From IMG/VR virus record IMGVR_UViG_3300042731_001967, positions 1 through 25,201 of that record: a stretch of 25,201 nt of DNA. The stretch is one strand, 5' to 3'. The notes below the pieces were generated by a model. That model was not told where the DNA came from. It ran no database searches and saw nothing but the letters and a program-made list of their open reading frames with translations. This document shows positions 19,529 through 25,201 of this stretch, piece by piece; within the stretch, counting starts at the first letter, position 1; every line of letters starts with the position of its first letter. The translations under genes were made by a program, and so were the position numbers. The DNA is from a virus.

Positions 19529-21565
19529 ATGCGTTTATCAATAACAGTTCCACAGGGCATGTACCCCAAAATATCAAAAGACCTGATAGGGTTTCAATCT
19601 GCTCAGCTGGCTGAAAACTGCAAATTGACCGATGGACAGCTAAGGCCGTGGTATAACTATCTTTTTACAGAACTTGCAGTAAATAAAGGTATTGTAACAG
19701 CTTTATATTTATATGAGTCTGAATATTGGTTCGCGTTTGAGGCTGACGTTGATATTGTACCTGCACCCGTGGCAGGTGACACTGAATCAAAATTATATTA
19801 TACCGGTTCTGGAATCCCCAAAAAGACGAACCTTGATGAAGCGACAACAGGAACCGGGGCAATGCCTATCAACTTTTATCCTTTGGCGGTACCTACTCCC
19901 AAAAATGCATTATCCTCAGTTTCAACCTCTCCGCCAGCCGGTTCAGGTGATGACCGATATGTTACGTACAGGTGGACAATAGTTACGTCCTGGGGAGAAG
20001 AAGGGTTTCCCGGACCCGCTTCCACTGCTTTGGAAGTTAAAAATGGTGAGGAAGTCACACTGTCTGATATTTCAATGATCTGGGAAGCCGGAACATCTTA
20101 CAGCCTGAATGAAATGGTATTTGATACCACGGACGAAGGTGGAACTTATATCTATGTATGTGTCCAAGCCGGGACGTCTGGAGGAAGTGAGCCGACTTGG
20201 AATGAGACCGTTGACGGAAATACCATTGATAATACTGTAATATGGAGATGTTACAAAAATATATTTATATACAAAAGGATATACCGGTTAGCGGATGGCG
20301 AAACTTCTGCAAAATATAAAAGAGTGACGACTATTGCATCAACTGAAACAGGATATGTAGACACTGTCGAAGATGACGACCTGGGCGGTTCATGCCCTTC
20401 ATTAAATTTTGAAGACGGAGGCCAAGCAGACGCGGACTGGGATACCCCTTCACAAAATCTTCAAGGATTAATTGATTTTGGGTATGGAATAGTAATAGGC
20501 TCTACAGGTAAAGATATATACCCTAGTATTCCTTATAAGCCATGGGCGTACCCGATAGCATTCAGCTTGTCATCTCCGAATGATATTCTTTTGATAAAGC
20601 CGATAGTTGACGGGATATCGGTTGTATTTACATCCAAAGGTGTTCATTTATTGAAAGGAACTTCTTCCGGGTCTCTTCTACTTGGAAAAGAATTGCCGGA
20701 TAAAAAGCCCTGCTTGTCAAAAAAAGGCGCGGTAGCTTATTCTACCGGAGTTATTTATCCGGCCACGGACGGCTTAAGGAATATTGCCAGTGACGGAACA
20801 AATACCCTTCTAACCGTAAAACATTATGATGTTGAGACATGGGCCAATGTTTATCCATCGACAATGCATGCCTGTATTCATGATAATAAGTATTTCGGAT
20901 TTTATAAATCCGGCAGCAATGAAGGGGGAATAGTTTTAGATTTAATTACCGGGCATTTAACTACCCTGGATTTTTATACTTTTGCGACTTATGTAGATCC
21001 TGAAACCGACACACTTTATTTTTTAAGGAGCACTGCCATGAGTGGATTTAGTGAAATATGGACAAATCCTGATGCCGCCAGCGCGTCTGGAAAAGCAACA
21101 CAATACGATCTTACGGGCGGGGCCGGAGTGATGGCGAGTATTTCGCAGCCCGATTATGCCAGGAACATGATATTGACATTAACTGATGCCAATGATTCTG
21201 TTACTGCAATCAGCATTACTATTGCAGGCACTAATTCAGAAGGTGAATCTGAAAGCGAGTCCTTTGATTTTGATGATTTCACGGCAAAAACCGCTACAGG
21301 CAATGTAGCGTTTGCAGAAGTGGATTCAGTTACCATAAATTCAGTTACAGGGGCAGCGGCAGGAGATGTCCTTGATCTTGGATGGGGTAAAAAATTCGGA
21401 TTACTGAACGATATTTCAGCGGAAAGTGACATTATTAAGATAAACGAGAATAATGATGACGCCGATGTTGACGATTTAACAATCAGTACAACTTACAACA
21501 CAGTGCAGTTTGAGACCGATCCTGATGCTTCCAATGATTACCAGGTTTGGTATACAACGGATTAA
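19529..21565 (+). CDS. Podovirus-type tail protein
   Basis: 678 residues. The opening MRLSITVPQGMYPKISKDLIGFQSAQLAENCKLTDGQLRPW matches the start of a common podovirus tail protein family (R-x-S-x-x-x-PQG-x-YPK, then Q-x-A-x-N-x-x-LTDG-x-LRPW), followed by a beta-rich body with a fibronectin-like segment (ALSSVSTSPPAGSGDDRYVTYRWTIVTSWGEEGFPGPAS, about residues 125-165). The C-terminal portion (YARNMILTLTDAND...ITIAGTNSEGESESE) is a repeated-strand domain typical of phage tail or fibre attachments. It probably forms the hub of the short tail beneath the adaptors. Start ATG lies after GGCGGAGA. It lies just before a partner gene. Confidence 0.75.
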   Translation: MRLSITVPQGMYPKISKDLIGFQSAQLAENCKLTDGQLRPWYNYLFTELAVNKGIVTALYLYESEYWFAFEADVDIVPAPVAGDTESKLYYTGSGIPKKTNLDEATTGTGAMPINFYPLAVPTPKNALSSVSTSPPAGSGDDRYVTYRWTIVTSWGEEGFPGPASTALEVKNGEEVTLSDISMIWEAGTSYSLNEMVFDTTDEGGTYIYVCVQAGTSGGSEPTWNETVDGNTIDNTVIWRCYKNIFIYKRIYRLADGETSAKYKRVTTIASTETGYVDTVEDDDLGGSCPSLNFEDGGQADADWDTPSQNLQGLIDFGYGIVIGSTGKDIYPSIPYKPWAYPIAFSLSSPNDILLIKPIVDGISVVFTSKGVHLLKGTSSGSLLLGKELPDKKPCLSKKGAVAYSTGVIYPATDGLRNIASDGTNTLLTVKHYDVETWANVYPSTMHACIHDNKYFGFYKSGSNEGGIVLDLITGHLTTLDFYTFATYVDPETDTLYFLRSTAMSGFSEIWTNPDAASASGKATQYDLTGGAGVMASISQPDYARNMILTLTDANDSVTAISITIAGTNSEGESESESFDFDDFTAKTATGNVAFAEVDSVTINSVTGAAAGDVLDLGWGKKFGLLNDISAESDIIKINENNDDADVDDLTISTTYNTVQFETDPDASNDYQVWYTTD

Positions 21566-21569
21566 TTAA

Positions 21570-22082
21570 ATGACTCTCTACCGAAATAAAATATACGAAT
21601 GGGAAGGCGACACATCACAGCCTTACCCGAATGATTTAACTTTTTGGTCAGGCCGTGTATTGTTACCCAAAAGAAAGACATTTTATTGTGCCAGGGTAAT
21701 AGCTGATACAGGAGACCGTCAGACATATTTTGAGCAGGTAGAAGCCAGGAAAAGAGCAATAAAACGCAATAATGAACGGATATCGGCTGGAATTATATGG
21801 AATCCGGTTATAGGGTACGATATTGAAATTAACGGAGATGACCTTGAAACAGTCCCCACGGTAGGGGATTATTCAGGGGATTATAATTTAACAGTAAGTA
21901 TTTATGGTGATGATACTCTTCTTCATCAAAAAAACATATATGCCAACAATAAACCATTTCTAATTAAAGGTGGTATACGCGCCCGAGCATGGGAAATAAT
22001 CATTGAAGGAAATGTTACGGTAAGACGGTTTGATATGGCCGATTCGATGGAAGAATTAATGCAAGAAGATCAGGAGGCATAA
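21570..22082 (+). CDS. Tail partner protein of the preceding gene
   Basis: 170 residues, starting four bases after the previous stop without a clear ribosome site, so translation is probably coupled. The N-terminal LTFWSGRVLLPKRKTFYCARVIAD and C-terminal NNKPFLIKGGIRARAWEIIIEGNVTVRRFDMADSMEELM match a strand-rich phage tail domain in which W-S/G...LPK..F..ARV is followed by F-R/I-L/K-G-G-x-RA-x-x-WE-I-x-I-x-GNV. In related phages this module can be fused to the large tail protein, which suggests it extends that protein. A run of ARKRAIKRNNERI forms a basic helix in the middle. Identity from pattern only. Confidence 0.65.
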   Translation: MTLYRNKIYEWEGDTSQPYPNDLTFWSGRVLLPKRKTFYCARVIADTGDRQTYFEQVEARKRAIKRNNERISAGIIWNPVIGYDIEINGDDLETVPTVGDYSGDYNLTVSIYGDDTLLHQKNIYANNKPFLIKGGIRARAWEIIIEGNVTVRRFDMADSMEELMQEDQEA

Positions 22083-22085
22083 AGC

Positions 22086-23117
22086 ATGGCAACCAAAAAA
22101 CAAGAATGGCTATCACAAGGCGGTGCTAATCCAATAACCATATTTTATGGCAAAGATGGTCGAAGATATGACACCTGGGAAGCCGCTCAAGCAGCAGATA
22201 GGGCTTATGATATGCAAATGGGCTCATCGGGAAATAAAGCAAGAGACGTATACAATGCATCAAAAGGCCTGTCCACAAAATCGGGATCTTCTTCCGCTGC
22301 ATCATCGAATATGACTAATGAGTTTTTGTCAAAGTGGGGCGAAATAAATCAGGAAACACTCAGTTTATTAACGAAAACACTGGAAGGAACCTTTTCCGGG
22401 GAATCACCCCTTACCGGTATCTACAGCGATCTTATGAGTAATATCCAAAATCAGATATCTTCATTTGATGAACAGTACGGCGGTTATACTCAGAGGGCAT
22501 TAGATTCTACCATGGAAGATATTGACACCCGGAGAGGCCTTGTTAAAAATATAACCAATTTAGCGCAGCCTGATTATGCCGGTGTCTCAGGAAGGGCCGC
22601 TGCTGATGTGGCCGCACAAAGCGAACTTTCGCGGGAAGAAGCCGCAATTAATGCAATGAGTTACGGAGTTGACCCAACATCCGGAAAATTCGGGGCACTT
22701 ACAAAGAAATCAACTTTAAACGAAGCCCGGGACAAAGTAAGGGCCATGAATGAAGCACGAACCGCGGAAAAAAATAGAGTAACAGGACTAAATTTAGAGG
22801 CACTGCATGCAGTAGATCCGACCATTACGGCAAAAATAGCCTCTGATTTAATGGGGCAGAAAACTAATTTGCTTGGATTACAAACCAATGCAGCAGGGGC
22901 AATGACATCCGCTGAAAAAGCAAAAGCTGACACGGCTATCGCTGTTGCCAATGCTGTCGGAAATATAGGATCACAATATGGAAGTGCTGGATTGACATTA
23001 CTTGGCATAAATGAAGGGCGTTCGGGAGAAGGCGCCGGAACATCTGAGGGTATATATACTTCCATCTATGGGGATAGAGGAAAAAAGCTAGATGAACAAT
23101 TGGCTACGAGATCATAG
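22086..23117 (+). CDS. Internal virion / ejection protein 1
   Basis: 343 residues after AGGAGG (22072-22077). Composition is Ala/Ser/Gly/Asn-rich and largely helical, with the segment DTRRGLVKNITNLAQPDY and then AGVSGRAAADVAAQSE, followed by GVDPTSGKFGALTKK and EARDKVRAMNEARTAEKNRV. These blocks resemble podovirus internal virion proteins that are ejected into the cell and help DNA cross the envelope (gp7/gp14-like roles). No lysozyme or protease motif is visible in this one. Location after the tail genes, followed by two more proteins of similar build, gives the usual ejection-protein set of three. Confidence 0.7.
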   Translation: MATKKQEWLSQGGANPITIFYGKDGRRYDTWEAAQAADRAYDMQMGSSGNKARDVYNASKGLSTKSGSSSAASSNMTNEFLSKWGEINQETLSLLTKTLEGTFSGESPLTGIYSDLMSNIQNQISSFDEQYGGYTQRALDSTMEDIDTRRGLVKNITNLAQPDYAGVSGRAAADVAAQSELSREEAAINAMSYGVDPTSGKFGALTKKSTLNEARDKVRAMNEARTAEKNRVTGLNLEALHAVDPTITAKIASDLMGQKTNLLGLQTNAAGAMTSAEKAKADTAIAVANAVGNIGSQYGSAGLTLLGINEGRSGEGAGTSEGIYTSIYGDRGKKLDEQLATRS

Positions 23118-23131
23118 GGAGGATTATTATT

Positions 23132-24163
23132 ATGGCTGATATGGGACTAAGTTATTCAAGAGGCTATGGGTTGGGACAGCAGGACAGAGCCATGGATCAG
23201 GAATCTTCCAATGTCTACGATAAAATATATGGAAATCGCAAGCCCATGTCTGGCGTTATTGATTTGAAGCGTGAAAAAACCGCCAAGGAAATGCTTGAAG
23301 AAAGCAAACAAATGGTATTAAAAACCAAGGCTTTAGAGCTGGAAAATAAAGAAAGAGAACTTGCCATTAAAGAAATGGCCCTCAATAACGCAGCGAACAG
23401 AGGTCTTGTTACTGAGCGAACAGAAGATATGAGGTCACGAAGGGAATTCGATCAATCACGGCAGGGCATAACTGATGCTGAACAGAGAGCCGAAAAAGCC
23501 AGAGGGGTTGTAACAGCTGAAGAGGACAAAAGAAAAAATGATTTACTGAAAAATGCAATGAGGGGTTTTTATACCGGAGATACACAGGCAATTAAAGAAT
23601 ATTTTGATACTTTTGGAAGCCAGGGCGTATCTATTCAGGACGTTATAATCGCTTCAAATGGTCAAATAATCGTTGATTTTGGAGACGGGAAAGAAGTCAA
23701 ATTTAACAGCCCCAGAGAAGCTATCGAAAAACTACTTGTTCCCGCTCAATTGATTGAACAGGGCATAGCCGGAAAAATGACTGAGGCACAACAGAAAAAA
23801 GCTAAACAGGAAGATAGAGGCCTTGTCATTGAAGAAAGACGCGCAGGGGCATACGAGAGAAGTATTGACGATCTTTCGAGACAGAGATCAGGAGAATTAA
23901 CTGAAAAGCAGAGAGCCGATATGTATGATAAAGCTGTGAGAGCTTACAATGACGCTATTGAGAAGGGAGTTATTACCAAAGACGACTACACTCAGGATGA
24001 GTATGTCCAGCAATATATGAAAGGCGCCCAGGGTACAGGGCTAAATACAGCAGGTACAGCCGAATATCAAACCAAAGAAGATGTAAGAAAAGCTTTTAAG
24101 AATGGTGACATATCACAGGATGAAGCTTTAAAAATCTTAAGAGATAAATTTGGTATGAATTAA
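23132..24163 (+). CDS. Internal virion / ejection protein 2
   Basis: 343 residues, ribosome site AGGGAGGA. Starts with SYSRGYGLGQQDRAMDQ, then a long charged coiled coil (about residues 45-140, KTAKEMLEESKQMVLKTKALELENKERELAIKE), a short globular core (FYTGDTQAIKEYFDTFGSQGVSIQDVIIASNGQIIVDFGDGKEV), a second helical stretch and a final KFGMN. The FGDGKEVKFNSPREAI strand-loop matches a small domain in phage internal proteins. Helical, Gln- and Ala-rich, non-enzymatic. It would sit inside the capsid and be ejected before the DNA. Identity from composition and synteny. Confidence 0.65.
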   Translation: MADMGLSYSRGYGLGQQDRAMDQESSNVYDKIYGNRKPMSGVIDLKREKTAKEMLEESKQMVLKTKALELENKERELAIKEMALNNAANRGLVTERTEDMRSRREFDQSRQGITDAEQRAEKARGVVTAEEDKRKNDLLKNAMRGFYTGDTQAIKEYFDTFGSQGVSIQDVIIASNGQIIVDFGDGKEVKFNSPREAIEKLLVPAQLIEQGIAGKMTEAQQKKAKQEDRGLVIEERRAGAYERSIDDLSRQRSGELTEKQRADMYDKAVRAYNDAIEKGVITKDDYTQDEYVQQYMKGAQGTGLNTAGTAEYQTKEDVRKAFKNGDISQDEALKILRDKFGMN

Positions 24164-24164
24164 T

Positions 24165-25201
24165 ATGGACGCATTAGATTACTTAAATAGTGATGAGAAC
24201 AACGCTGATTCTTTTCTTTCAGGCCAGGATAATTCCGCTGAGGGATTTCTTTTTTCAGAAGATATAGAAAACCCCGATGCTGGATTGGGCGTAATAGGAA
24301 GGGTTGCTAAAGCAGGGAGGCAGGCATATCAGGCGATAGGAAAAGGGGCCGGAAATATAGAAATAGGGATTGCATCTCAAATTGAAAATCAACCCAAAAT
24401 GCCCCCTCCGTATATGACTCCAAGAATGTATGAAGATTGGAAAAAAAGTAGCCCCGAACAATATGAAGCGGTAAAAAAGGGTGAAAGAATTGGCAAAAAT
24501 CCACTTTCAGATGTCCTTTATCAAGCTTCCGAAGTTTATCCAGATATTGAAAAGGGCAGGCCTCTCGGCATATTCAGTGATGCAATAAACGGGTTTATGG
24601 AGTTTGCTCCGGCCATGGCTTTAACTGCTGTAGCTCCTGGGGTTGGCACCATGGCAACGTTTGAATCTATAGCTGGAAGCAAATATGACCAATATATTGA
24701 AGAGGGGAAAGACCCTGAAACGGCTTATAATGCTTCTGTTTTGAGCGCATCCCTTACGACCCCTGTTGAAATGGCTGGAAATTTAATTCAGTTAAAAACG
24801 CTTGGGAAGTTACTGCAGCCTTTCGCAACTAAAACAAAATTAAGCAAACCATTTCAGCAGTATATTTCTGCCATTTTTAAAAATGCGGCCGCTGAAGGAA
24901 TTGAGGAACTTACACAACAGGAACTTGATGTAATAGCTGATACTTATGCGAATAATCCTGATGCTGAACCTCTTGACTTAGCCAATAAGATAGGGTCTGA
25001 GTATCTTAAATGGGAAACCCATAAAGAGGCATTACAGGCCGGAGGAATTGGAGCACTAGGAGGAGCCATTATTCCGGCAGTTGGGGGAGGTGTAAGGTAT
25101 GCATCAGACAGAGTGCAGGGTGAGGATATACTCGAAATCAAAGCGAGAATAAGGGAAAAAGAAGAAGAAAAAACGCGACAGGGAAAGGTAGGAACACTTA
25201 C
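24165..25201 (+). CDS. Large internal virion protein, 3' partial
   Basis: ATG at 24165 one base after the previous stop; 345 codons are open to the right edge with no stop. The N-terminal 45 residues are acidic and low-complexity; then GRQAYQAIGKGAGNIEIGIASQ, a helical region, and two hydrophobic Gly/Ala-rich segments (about 147-165, EFAPAMALTAVAPGVGTMA; and 288-311, EALQAGGIGALGGAIIPAVGG). Between them lies AAAEGIEELTQQ (241-252), a motif common in the helical linkers of giant phage ejection and polyvalent proteins. This probably is the large third ejection protein, which in podoviruses often carries a lytic transglycosylase or other enzyme in its missing part. The membrane-like segments fit a channel role. 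Confidence 0.7.
   Translation, partial: MDALDYLNSDENNADSFLSGQDNSAEGFLFSEDIENPDAGLGVIGRVAKAGRQAYQAIGKGAGNIEIGIASQIENQPKMPPPYMTPRMYEDWKKSSPEQYEAVKKGERIGKNPLSDVLYQASEVYPDIEKGRPLGIFSDAINGFMEFAPAMALTAVAPGVGTMATFESIAGSKYDQYIEEGKDPETAYNASVLSASLTTPVEMAGNLIQLKTLGKLLQPFATKTKLSKPFQQYISAIFKNAAAEGIEELTQQELDVIADTYANNPDAEPLDLANKIGSEYLKWETHKEALQAGGIGALGGAIIPAVGGGVRYASDRVQGEDILEIKARIREKEEEKTRQGKVGTL

Noticed and set aside
22661-23065. 134-codon open frame on the minus strand
   Set aside because: Shadow of the Ala/Ser-rich ejection protein gene on the plus strand, which has a strong ribosome site and phage-like sequence. The minus product has no domain pattern.
22086-24163. Two consecutive proteins of exactly 343 residues
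   Set aside because: They share no visible sequence similarity, so equal length is chance and not a duplication.
1-25201. CRISPR array, insertion sequence, attachment site
   Set aside because: No spaced direct-repeat array, transposase, or core repeat at a junction was seen on either strand.

Overview
This window is a contiguous stretch of a tailed double-stranded DNA bacteriophage (Caudoviricetes) or prophage. Every gene I can support lies on the plus strand. Genes are packed with 1-16 base overlaps (ATGA, TAATG and TTGA junctions) and mostly have good Shine-Dalgarno sequences. A large-subunit terminase, large portal, scaffold, capsid, two head-tail adaptor-like proteins, tail proteins and alanine/glutamine-rich internal virion proteins follow one another. 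No tail tube, sheath or tape measure gene is seen. That arrangement points to a short-tailed (podovirus-like) virion. No host gene, integrase, repressor or lysis gene is present, so lifestyle and host cannot be read here. A lipoprotein with a lipobox and canonical ribosome sites indicate a bacterial host.

Layout. Bases 1-2311 are a replication and recombination module: a replication-initiator-like protein cut by the left edge, a helicase-loader-like protein, an unknown acidic protein, a RusA-type Holliday junction resolvase and a small basic protein. Bases 2296-3292 hold a tiny membrane protein lacking a standard start codon, a lipoprotein, a sigma70-like promoter and a small HTH-like gene. 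Packaging genes (small and large terminase, plus a gene that may carry a degenerate RNase H-like fold) run to 6207, followed by the portal (6395-8566). Bases 8559-12081 are a cassette of a beta-helix protein, a DUF115/MptE-like Rossmann protein and small unknown genes. It ends in a long GATC-rich hairpin terminator. Scaffold, capsid and a probable decoration protein occupy 12315-14960 and end in a second terminator. Head-tail adaptors and tail genes run to 22082. They are interrupted at 17321-18098 by an AT-rich islet of small genes with its own terminator. Internal (ejection) proteins fill 22086 to the right edge, and the last one is cut off.

Points most worth a second look: (1) dyad-symmetric 16-base repeats, a purine-rich direct repeat and an (AT)6 tract inside the replication gene, resembling the lambda ori inside gene O; (2) a terminator whose loop carries GATC sites at exact 10-base intervals; (3) an AT-rich islet inserted between two paralogous tail genes, one of which gained a six-repeat Asp-box beta-propeller; (4) a possible RNase H-like gene after the terminase; (5) small genes without standard signals. 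I see no evidence for a CRISPR array, a diversity-generating retroelement, a defence island or a tRNA.
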